This document shows positions 1-5,645 of a DNA stretch of 11,986 bases, one piece after another (position 1 is the stretch's first letter; every line of letters begins with the position of its first letter). The notes beneath the pieces were generated by a model. That model saw only the letters and a list, made by a program, of their open reading frames with translations, was not told the origin of the DNA and did not search any database. The stretch spans positions 1 through 11,986 of the forward strand of contig JBBQNG010000132.1 of the NCBI GenBank assembly GCA_038329645.1, read 5' to 3'. Source of the DNA: SZAS-79 sp038329645. GTDB lineage: Bacteria; Pseudomonadota; Gammaproteobacteria; Burkholderiales; SG8-39. The translations under genes and the position numbers were made by a program.

Positions 1-296
1 ATGTCGAGGTAGTGGGTCCCGGAGGCGAGGCACCCGGCCAGCATCGGCTTCGCCGTCGCCGAGAACGGCCCTGCGCAGTGCAGGACCGCTTTCACCCCGG
101 CCAGGCCCCGGGCGACTGCAGCCGGATCGACCAGATCGAACACGCGCGATTCGAATCCCAGCTCCCGCGCCAGCGGTTCGACCTGCGCCGCACTGCGGCC
201 CGCAAGGATTGGCCGCAGCCCTCGCGCTCGCGCAACGCGGGCAGCCAGCCGGCCGGTGAAGCCGTTGGCGCCGTAGATCATCCACGGTTGATCCAT
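1..296 (-). CDS. Saccharopine dehydrogenase-like NAD(P) oxidoreductase, N-terminal part (cut by window edge)
   Basis: The 98 complete codons visible here begin MDQPWMIYGANGFTGRL. The motif GANGFTG (residues 9-15) is a GxxGxxG dinucleotide-binding loop, followed by a Rossmann pattern: LAGRS at about 32-36, then VLHCAGPFSATAKPML and GTHYLD. This layout is typical of the saccharopine dehydrogenase NAD(P)-binding domain family, which includes trans-acting enoyl reductases and many uncharacterised homologues. It does not prove lysine metabolism. The catalytic half lies beyond the left edge, so substrate cannot be assigned. The start at 296 is only four bases after the stop of the upstream LVIVD gene, which suggests translational coupling in one mRNA. 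No strong Shine-Dalgarno separate from the upstream gene's last codons is visible. Fold assignment is firm; function is open. Confidence 0.85.
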   Translation of the reverse strand, partial: MDQPWMIYGANGFTGRLAARVARARGLRPILAGRSAAQVEPLARELGFESRVFDLVDPAAVARGLAGVKAVLHCAGPFSATAKPMLAGCLASGTHYLD

Positions 297-300
297 CCGG

Positions 301-1755
301 CTACTTCACCGCCGCGTTCCAGTCCGCGATGTTCCGCGCGCTCCCGGTGAGCTCGAGGATGTGCATGCCGGTGTTGGCGCGGTCGACGATGTAGATATAC
401 CCGCGGTCGTCCACGTCGAGGTTGTTGGTCTGGATGACGCGTTTCTGCGAGGCTTCGGTAAACGGCAGCTTCGCCCCCTGGCCCGAGGCCGGCGTCTCCA
501 GCACCACCGTATCCTTCGTCACCGCCGGGACGTAGTACGCGACCTCCTTCGGCGTAAACGGATCGCGTACGTCCAGCGCGCGCACGCCGGCGTTGAAGTG
601 CGCGAAGAACATGAGCCGCTTGTAGTAGATCGGGGTCATGTTCTCGTTCGACGAATGGGTGCCCATGCGCCCGCCGCGCGCGCACCAGTGGCCGCTTTTT
701 TCAGGCAGCGTCCAGCTCGACACGCCGAAGGGCTTGGTTTCCGTGGTCACGTCGACGAACCACACCATCTGGCGCCCCTCGAGGCATTCCTTCTGGATCG
801 CCTCGTCGGTGATCACGACGAAATCCCTCACTCGGCCCAGCAGGTTCTTGGCAAACTCGGGCACGTCCACCCCGAGCATCGGGAACGTCGTGTGAGCGCC
901 GTGCATGGGCGGCAAGTCGATGCGCGAGACCTGCGGGTAGGCGAGGTTCTCCGGCGTGGGCTCTTTAGGTCCGTTGAGCAGCTTGTCGCGGTCGACGATC
1001 TGCAGCACGCCCCCGGTGCTGGTGCCGTAGCCGAAATACACGCGATTGCCTTTGGGGCCGGTGGAGATCGGGCCGTGCAGCGCCGTCGGCACAGCGCCGG
1101 TTGTGCCCGGCTCCTGGCCGGCGAGGCCGAAATTGCGGACGAACACCGGGTTGGCCGGGTCCGAGAGGTCGTACACCTGCGTCATGCGCGACGTGCGCCA
1201 CCCGGGCGCGCCGCCGATCAGGTACGCGATGCCCGTGTCGCATTCCCAGAAATTCTTGTGGGTGCCGCGCAGGCCCTTGACGACGGTGGTGACGAGCGTG
1301 GGTTTGGAAGGATCGGTGACATCCCAGACCTCGTGGCCCTGGTTGCCGAACACGCGCAGCATGTAGAAGCTGCCTTTCTTTCCCTTGGGCAGGTCGTTGC
1401 CGCTGCACACGCGCACCATCTGCGCGCCGCCCTGTTCGGCCTTGCCTTCCTCGCCGGGGATGTGCGCGAGGTATCTGGGCCGCTTCGGATCGGTAACGTC
1501 GACGATCGACGTGCCGTTGTGCTCGTTGGCGCCGGTGAGCGGGTTGGGCCTGTTGTCGCCGTGATGGCCCACGTACGCGATCCAACGCTCGCCCTGCTTC
1601 TGGATGGTCGGCTGGTAGGCCGTGCGCGCCTGCAGGTCGCTGTAGCCCACGAGCCGCAAGTTGCGCGATTCGGCCTTCGCGGGCGGCTGGGCCGCGGCGG
1701 TTGCGGTAAGAAGCGCACCGAGCATGCACGCGCTGACTCTGGCAGGGAATTTCAT
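301..1755 (-). CDS. Exported LVIVD-repeat beta-propeller-like protein
   Basis: A 484-residue protein with a Sec-type signal peptide (MKFPARVSACMLGALLTATAAAQ), so the mature part should be periplasmic or secreted. The body carries repeated strands of the LVIVD type: TSIVDVTDPKRPRYL, HEVWDVTDPSKPTLV, TQVYDLSDPANPVFV, VRALDVRDPFTPKEV and a last one ending GMHILELTG. These repeats usually build a beta-propeller, often of unknown function. Four cysteines in the mature chain (contexts VCSGN, ECDTG, KECLE, HWCAR) could form disulfides outside the cytoplasm. The start at 1755 was preferred to an upstream in-frame ATG at 1794 because GGAGGAG sits at ideal spacing before it and the signal peptide starts there. 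It lies 45 bases after the protease gene and 4 bases before the dehydrogenase gene, the middle of an apparent operon. No enzymatic residues can be assigned; a ligand-binding or scaffold role is inference. Confidence 0.85.
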   Translation of the reverse strand: MKFPARVSACMLGALLTATAAAQPPAKAESRNLRLVGYSDLQARTAYQPTIQKQGERWIAYVGHHGDNRPNPLTGANEHNGTSIVDVTDPKRPRYLAHIPGEEGKAEQGGAQMVRVCSGNDLPKGKKGSFYMLRVFGNQGHEVWDVTDPSKPTLVTTVVKGLRGTHKNFWECDTGIAYLIGGAPGWRTSRMTQVYDLSDPANPVFVRNFGLAGQEPGTTGAVPTALHGPISTGPKGNRVYFGYGTSTGGVLQIVDRDKLLNGPKEPTPENLAYPQVSRIDLPPMHGAHTTFPMLGVDVPEFAKNLLGRVRDFVVITDEAIQKECLEGRQMVWFVDVTTETKPFGVSSWTLPEKSGHWCARGGRMGTHSSNENMTPIYYKRLMFFAHFNAGVRALDVRDPFTPKEVAYYVPAVTKDTVVLETPASGQGAKLPFTEASQKRVIQTNNLDVDDRGYIYIVDRANTGMHILELTGSARNIADWNAAVK

Positions 1756-1800
1756 CGGTCTCCTCCGGAGAGGCGATTCTACCCGTCCCCTCAACCGCGC

Positions 1801-2691
1801 CTACTTGACCGGCAGCGCGTCGCGCTTCGTGGGTGAAGGCGCCGGATCGGGCTTGCCGTCGTTGCGCATCGGGATGTAGATCACCGACGGGCGCTGCGTG
1901 GTCGACTGCGGGTAGAGGTCCATGAGCGCGTAGACGATCACCGGCATGTTGGTCGTGACCGGCAGGCCGAGCTGCTGCGCGAGCTGCGCCGTGATGGGGA
2001 AATCGTGCGTCCAGCGGCCTTCGGATAACGCCACCGCCAGCTCCGTGGCTTTGTCCTTGGGCATGTGCTTGAACAGGATCTCGGCGATGAAGCTGGCGAC
2101 CTGGATGCGCGCCTTGGAGGCGATGTCGGCCATCATGATGGTCTGGTCGTCGATGCGGTCGGGCTTTTTCAGCTCCAGCACGCGCAGGATCGCGGCCGCC
2201 GGCACGCCCGCGATCTGCGGGTCGACCGGCCCGAGCACCGCGTTGGGGTCCATCACGATCTCGTCGGCGGCAAGGGCAATCATGGTGCCGCCGCTCATCG
2301 CGTAGTGGGGGATGAAGACCGTCACCTTGCCCTTGTGTTCGACCAGCGCCTTGCCGATCTGCTCTGCGGCAAGCACCAGACCGCCGGGTGTGTGCAGGAT
2401 CAGGTCGATGGGCTGGTCCATCGGCGTGAGGCGGATCGCGCGCAGCACCGCTTCGGAGTCCTCGATGTCGATGTGGTTGGCGACGTCCACCCCGAGGATG
2501 CTGCGGCTCTCCTGGCGGTGGATGAGGGCGATGACGCGGGACTTGCGCTCGGTCTGGAACTGCTCGAGCATCGCGTCGCGCTTGGCCTGCGAGTTGTCCT
2601 TGCTGCCGAAGACCTGAAGCGCGAGGATCGCGATCAGCGCCAGCCAGAACAAGGCGCGCGCGGCGTGTGCGAGAGTGAACCAGAAGCCCAT
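1801..2691 (-). CDS. SDH-type (ClpP/crotonase fold) membrane-anchored serine protease
   Basis: This protein resembles the serine dehydrogenase proteinase family (PF01972), relatives of ClpP and SppA. After one N-terminal membrane segment (LFWLALIAILALQVFG) come a short charged linker and the protease domain. Key motifs are LHTPGGLVLAA (oxyanion strand), PHYAMSGGTMIALAADEIVMD, with the serine of AMSGG as likely nucleophile, and LGPVDPQ. Despite the historical name the family is best described as putative membrane-linked proteases; the true substrate is unknown. The start at 2691 gives 296 residues, beginning MGFWFTL as expected for the family. An upstream in-frame ATG at 2742 would add 17 residues poor in family resemblance, and its codons lie inside a perfect palindrome. 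Neither start has a strong ribosome-binding site. It is the first gene of the minus-strand operon with the LVIVD protein and the dehydrogenase. Confidence 0.82.
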   Translation of the reverse strand: MGFWFTLAHAARALFWLALIAILALQVFGSKDNSQAKRDAMLEQFQTERKSRVIALIHRQESRSILGVDVANHIDIEDSEAVLRAIRLTPMDQPIDLILHTPGGLVLAAEQIGKALVEHKGKVTVFIPHYAMSGGTMIALAADEIVMDPNAVLGPVDPQIAGVPAAAILRVLELKKPDRIDDQTIMMADIASKARIQVASFIAEILFKHMPKDKATELAVALSEGRWTHDFPITAQLAQQLGLPVTTNMPVIVYALMDLYPQSTTQRPSVIYIPMRNDGKPDPAPSPTKRDALPVK

Positions 2692-2725
2692 GCGGCGCAG
2701 TGTGGGGCTGGCAGGATTGGGAGCC

Positions 2726-2741
2726 TGTGCGCTAGCGCACA
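2726..2741. promoter_or_regulatory. 16-bp perfect palindrome in front of the protease gene
   Basis: TGTGCGCTAGCGCACA is a perfect 16-bp palindrome overlapping the alternative protease start codon at 2742. If translation begins at 2691 the palindrome lies in the leader or promoter region of the operon. It could be a repressor site or a short hairpin. What binds it is unknown. Confidence 0.45.
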
Positions 2742-2767
2742 TATCTTTTGCGCCCTGGATGTGGGGC

Positions 2768-2796
2768 TTGACCAGATTGCCTTACTAAAATAAACT
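2768..2796 (+). promoter_or_regulatory. Sigma70-type promoter of the AbrB/PIN toxin-antitoxin pair
   Basis: TTGACC at 2768-2773 (five of six matches to the -35 consensus) is followed after exactly 17 bases by TAAACT at 2791-2796 (four of six to the -10). It points at the antitoxin start at 2838 and would give a leader of about 34 bases. The inverted repeat at 2777-2809 covers its spacer and -10 box. Confidence 0.6.
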
Positions 2797-2809
2797 AAAA
2801 GTAAGGCAA
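2777..2809. promoter_or_regulatory. Operator-like inverted repeat over the toxin-antitoxin promoter
   Basis: The arms TTGCCTTACT (2777-2786) and AGTAAGGCAA (2800-2809) are perfect inverted copies separated by 13 AT-rich bases. The arms flank the -10 box and fill the spacer of the promoter just upstream of the antitoxin gene. Antitoxins with AbrB-type DNA-binding domains usually repress their own operon through such sites, so this is the likely binding site of the product of 2838-3080. It also lies upstream of the divergent protease operon and could affect it. Confidence 0.65.
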
Positions 2810-2837
2810 CCCCTTTCAAACCAACCCGGACGCCGCA

Positions 2838-3080
2838 ATGTTCGTCAAGATAACCGCCAAACGCCAGGTCACCTTTCCCGCCCGGGTGCTCGAGGCGCTC
2901 GGAGTCAAGCCGGGCGACCGGGTCGAGCTGCACGAAGGGCCTGACGGCTTCGTGCTGCGCGCCCGTCAGGTCGATACGTCGCGGCTGGCGCCACTTCGGG
3001 GCAAGCTCCGCCGCGGGAAGGGTACTTTCGATCTCGAAGCTTTCCGCGACAAGCCTCATGCCCGCTCGCTACGGGATTGA
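2838..3080 (+). CDS. AbrB/MazE/SpoVT-family antitoxin (VapB-like)
   Basis: An 80-residue protein. Residues 1 to about 45 (MFVKITAKRQVTFPARVLEA, then LGVKPGDRVEL) match the swapped-hairpin AbrB DNA-binding domain: a K-T/A-K-x-Q-V-T/F-P core and the GV-PGD-V turn. The C-terminal tail (about 46-80, basic, with LRGKLRRGKGTFDLEAFRD) is the part that in related antitoxins wraps round the toxin. Its stop codon lies 23 bases inside the PIN toxin gene, the usual antitoxin-first overlapping arrangement, so the two are translated together. The promoter and inverted repeat directly upstream fit autorepression. No convincing Shine-Dalgarno precedes the ATG, but homology to the domain start supports it. 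Function as antitoxin is inferred from family and context. Confidence 0.88.
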   Translation: MFVKITAKRQVTFPARVLEALGVKPGDRVELHEGPDGFVLRARQVDTSRLAPLRGKLRRGKGTFDLEAFRDKPHARSLRD

Positions 3081-3456
3081 TACTTCGATCCTGATGCGGC
3101 TCGTTACGGGGGATCCCGAGGAGGGCTATGAGCGTTCCCTTCGATCTCTCTCCGAGCTTGTCGAGCGCGACGACGCTGAGCTGTTCGCATCCAACCTGGT
3201 CATCGGTGAAACGTACGTTGCACTCCAGCATCATTTTGGGGTGACCAAGGCCGAGGCTCGTTCGGCGATTGCCAGCGTATTGAAGAGCGGGCTGATTCGG
3301 CCGCTGAACGGCCCCGGCGTCTTTGCGGCGCTCGAGGCCAGTACGGGTTGCGGCGTGGTTGATCGCCTGATCGCCGATGACTACAACCGTGCCGAACTCG
3401 TCACGCTGACGCTGGATCGAAAAATGGCCACCCTGCCCAAGGCGAGACGCCTCTAA
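3058..3456 (+). CDS. PIN-domain ribonuclease toxin (VapC-like)
   Basis: A 132-residue single-domain PIN protein. The four acidic residues expected in the active site are visible: D8 (GIDTSIL), E51 (VIGETYVAL), D102 (VVDRLIADD) and D120 (TLDRKM). Such proteins are magnesium-dependent RNases, often cutting tRNA or rRNA, held inactive by the antitoxin. The gene overlaps the antitoxin by 23 bases in another frame and has no separate promoter. No sign of damage: length, catalytic residues and C-terminus are all intact, so this pair looks functional. The target RNA cannot be told from sequence. Confidence 0.9.
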   Translation: MPARYGIDTSILMRLVTGDPEEGYERSLRSLSELVERDDAELFASNLVIGETYVALQHHFGVTKAEARSAIASVLKSGLIRPLNGPGVFAALEASTGCGVVDRLIADDYNRAELVTLTLDRKMATLPKARRL

Positions 3457-3545
3457 ATATTCCTGAAATGGTATTTTCATTCGCCTAGGAGCCGCGCCAG
3501 CACTGGTTCTACTGAAATTAAAGTCCCACTTTTCAAGGACAGAAG

Positions 3546-4781
3546 ATGCCCGCCCAAAGCACCGTCCCCGTATCGCAAGGCGCCTCCGCCAACCGCCAGC
3601 TCGCGGCAAAGCTCAAAACCCATCCCCCCGGCGAAGCCGCCGAGCTCCTTGCCGCCACTGCGCCAGCCCTCGCCTGCGAAGCGCTGATCGAGCTCAACCC
3701 TTCCTTCACCCAGGACATCCTTGCGGCGCTGCCCGAAGAAAAGCGCAAGGCCGTCGTCAGTGCGGCGCCGCCCGAGATCGCCGCGCAGTGGGAGCGCAAC
3801 CGCAAGTACGAGGAGCACACCGTGGGCCGCGTCATGGAACCCGCCTACGCGGTGCTCAGGCAGGAGATGACGGTCGAGGAGGCGATCGAGATGCTGCGCG
3901 GCGTGGTCAAGACCGCGTTCGTCACCTATGCCTACGTGACCGATACCGCGGGCAAGCTCGAAGGCCTGGTGACGATGCGCGACCTGCTCTTTGCGTCCCA
4001 CACCGCGCGCGTGGCCGACATCATGCTGCGCGACGTGTTCGCCTTCCGCCCGAAGATGCCGATGGCCGACGCGATGCGCGCCTCGATGAGCCGCCACTAC
4101 CCGGTCTACCCGGTGTGCGACAAGAAGCACCGCCTGCTGGGCCTCGTGCGCGGGCAGGCGATCTTCGAGGCCGAGGCCTTCGAGATCACCGCGCAGGCCG
4201 GCAGCATGGTCGGCGTAGAGAAGGAGGAGCGCATCTCCACGCCCATGATCCGCAGCTTTCGGTTCCGCCATCCGTGGCTGCAGATCAACCTGCTCACCGC
4301 TTTCCTCGCCGGCGGCGTGGTGGCTTTCTTCCAGGGGACGATCGATCGCCTCGTGATCCTGGCGGCTTTCCTGCCGGTGCTCGCGGGCCAGTCGGGCAAC
4401 ACCGGCTGCCAGGCGCTGGCGGTGACCCTGCGCGGCCTCACGCTCGGGGAGATCCGTCCCGGCGACGGCGCGAAGCTGGTGTCGAAGGAGGGGCTGCTCG
4501 GGGCAATGAACGGCGCGCCGATCGGCATCATCGCCGGCGGGGCGATGTACTACACGGCCACCGTGCAGAATTCGCCGCACGCTTTGTGGCTTGCGGTGGT
4601 CGTGTTCCTAGCCATGACCGGGGCTTGCACGATCAGCGGGATCTCGGGGGCCATCGTGCCGCTGACGCTGAAGCGCTTCGGCGCGGATCCGGCCACCGCG
4701 TCGAGCATTTTTTTGACGACCGCCACGGACATCGTGAGTATGGGAATGCTGCTGGGCCTGGCGACTATCCTCGTCCGTTAG
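3546..4781 (+). CDS. mgtE: MgtE-family magnesium channel/transporter
   Basis: A 411-residue protein with the MgtE order of domains: a cytoplasmic N-domain (about 1-85, alpha-helical), a tandem CBS pair (about 95-215, including TVGRVMEP and RVADIMLRDV), then about five membrane helices (245-410). Pore motifs include LPVLAGQSGNTGCQAL (277-291) and D395 in FLTTATDIVSM, the position matching the conserved pore aspartate that coordinates magnesium in the Thermus homologue. The N-domain is shorter than in the Thermus protein (about 130 residues), a common subgroup feature. The start is supported by AAGGACAG before the ATG. The 89-base leader is too short for an M-box riboswitch and none was seen. 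It stops 12 bases from the convergent DUF433 gene. It likely imports Mg2+ across the inner membrane, gated by cytosolic magnesium. Confidence 0.92.
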   Translation: MPAQSTVPVSQGASANRQLAAKLKTHPPGEAAELLAATAPALACEALIELNPSFTQDILAALPEEKRKAVVSAAPPEIAAQWERNRKYEEHTVGRVMEPAYAVLRQEMTVEEAIEMLRGVVKTAFVTYAYVTDTAGKLEGLVTMRDLLFASHTARVADIMLRDVFAFRPKMPMADAMRASMSRHYPVYPVCDKKHRLLGLVRGQAIFEAEAFEITAQAGSMVGVEKEERISTPMIRSFRFRHPWLQINLLTAFLAGGVVAFFQGTIDRLVILAAFLPVLAGQSGNTGCQALAVTLRGLTLGEIRPGDGAKLVSKEGLLGAMNGAPIGIIAGGAMYYTATVQNSPHALWLAVVVFLAMTGACTISGISGAIVPLTLKRFGADPATASSIFLTTATDIVSMGMLLGLATILVR

Positions 4782-4793
4782 GGACGTCGCTTC

Positions 4794-5042
4794 TCAGTCG
4801 GCGTTGCCGTGACTGGCCAGGAAGTCCATTCGCTTGAACTGGCTCAATCGGGTGGCATAGGCAAGTACGGCCAGCACATCGTCGCGCTCCAGGTCCTCAT
4901 AGTCGGCGAGGATCTCGTCGATGGTCATGCCGCTGCTCAGTAGTTCGAGCAGGGTTTCCACCGGGTAGCGCAACCCGCGTACCACCGGTTTGCCGTAGCA
5001 GACCGCCGGATCGACCGTTATCCTTTCGAGCAAACTGGCCAT
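4794..5042 (-). CDS. DUF433-family antitoxin-like protein, no adjacent partner
   Basis: An 82-residue protein beginning MASLLERITVDPAVCYGKP, followed by VVRGLRYPVETLLELLSSG and MTIDEILADYEDLERDDVLA. This is the classic DUF433 pattern: IT-DP--C-GKP--RG-R, then a helix-turn-helix-like region. DUF433 proteins usually sit directly before a PIN-like DUF5615 toxin gene and act as antitoxin. Here the downstream side is the end of mgtE, convergent and 12 bases away, so no toxin partner is present. Another in-frame ATG at 5066 would add eight residues; the start at 5042 was chosen from family alignment because neither has a clear ribosome-binding site. Role as a stranded antitoxin or a small regulator is inference. 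Confidence 0.8.
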   Translation of the reverse strand: MASLLERITVDPAVCYGKPVVRGLRYPVETLLELLSSGMTIDEILADYEDLERDDVLAVLAYATRLSQFKRMDFLASHGNAD

Positions 5043-5122
5043 ATTGTTAAGCGGCAAGGGGGACATCCAGGTCTGGCAATTGACTGCAGGTGTACACTTC
5101 CTTGAAGCCCTCGGAGGATTTC

Positions 5123-5350
5123 ATGTCTGACCTGGTTGATGAACTTTCGCGCAAAGCTCGTGCGTTGCCGCCGGGAGACCGGGTGCGCCTCGCGGAAGAG
5201 CTTTTAGCTACCGTCCAGGAGGCCGACCCGGAAATCGAAGCCGCATGGGATGCTGAAATCAAGCGCCGAATTGCAGAGATCGAGAGCGGAACGGCCAAAC
5301 TCATTCCGGCCGAAGAGGTTTTCGCTGAAGTGCGCCGCCTCATTAAGTGA
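5123..5350 (+). CDS. PF09720/TIGR02574-type addiction module antitoxin
   Basis: A 75-residue acidic helical protein: MSDLVDELSRKARALPPGDR, then VRLAEELLATVQEADPEIEAAWDAEIKRRIAEIESGTAKLIPAEEV split over the middle and end. LP-GDR--LAEELL, the W in AAWDAEI, and IESG-A--IPAEEVF-E are family hallmarks of the putative addiction module component. It partners RelE/ParE-type toxins, and one follows with a four-base GTGA overlap. The start at 5123 is well supported by CGGAGGATTTC in front; an in-frame ATG at 5090 lacks such a site. The antitoxin is intact while its toxin is frameshifted, consistent with decay in which the toxin is lost first. Confidence 0.86.
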   Translation: MSDLVDELSRKARALPPGDRVRLAEELLATVQEADPEIEAAWDAEIKRRIAEIESGTAKLIPAEEVFAEVRRLIK

Positions 5351-5645
5351 AGTCCATTCAGTTTCATGCCGATGCCGCACCGAGTTGCTGACCGAAGTCC
5401 TGTATTACACCAAAATCAGTCCAAAGCTTGGAGAGGGGCTCGCCGCCGCGGTCGAACAGGCGATCCACCTCGCCGCCGAATTTCCCGAGATGGGATCACC
5501 GCACAAATTCGGCACCCGGCGCGTCTTCCCGAAGAAATTTCCGTTCTCCATTGTGTATCTTGCGCGCGAGTCCGACGTCTATATCCTCGCGCTTGCCCCT
5601 TTCAGCCGAAGGCCCAACTACTGGAGTTCTCGGAGGCCCGATTAA
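5347..5645 (+). pseudogene. RelE/ParE-family toxin gene with a one-base frameshift
   Basis: Starting at GTG 5347 (GTGA overlap with the antitoxin stop) the frame reads VKSIQFHADAAPSC and stops at 5389-5391. The next frame, from about 5382, continues ELLTEVLYYTKISPKLGEGL and runs to the expected C-terminus with PFSIVYLARESDVYILALAP and SRRPNYWSSR. Joined, the two parts give a normal ParE/RelE toxin of about 99 residues, with FHADAA directly before ELL. The total length of 299 bases is one short of a multiple of three. One base was probably lost near 5379-5381 (GCACCGAG in place of something like GCAGCCGAG). No slippery heptamer is present. Either the toxin is dead, or this is a sequencing error, or an internal TTG/CTG start gives a shortened protein. 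The stop overlaps the convergent phosphatase by four bases. Confidence 0.75.

Noticed and set aside
361..1836. Long plus-strand open frame opposite the LVIVD gene
   Set aside because: It is rich in Arg, Ala, Val and His without recognisable motifs, as expected for an antisense shadow in GC-rich DNA. The minus strand has a signal peptide, repeats and a good ribosome-binding site.
3457..3545. Magnesium riboswitch (M-box) before mgtE
   Set aside because: The gap is only 89 bases and lacks the long paired architecture; only a weak TGAAAT/ATTTTCA pairing was seen.
3477..4580. Long minus-strand open frame opposite mgtE
   Set aside because: No family resemblance; low-complexity His/Arg/Leu composition; mgtE on the plus strand is unmistakable.
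5370..5392. Programmed -1 frameshifting in the RelE/ParE toxin gene
   Set aside because: No X-XXY-YYZ slippery heptamer or strong downstream stem was seen at the shift, so simple base loss or read error is more likely.
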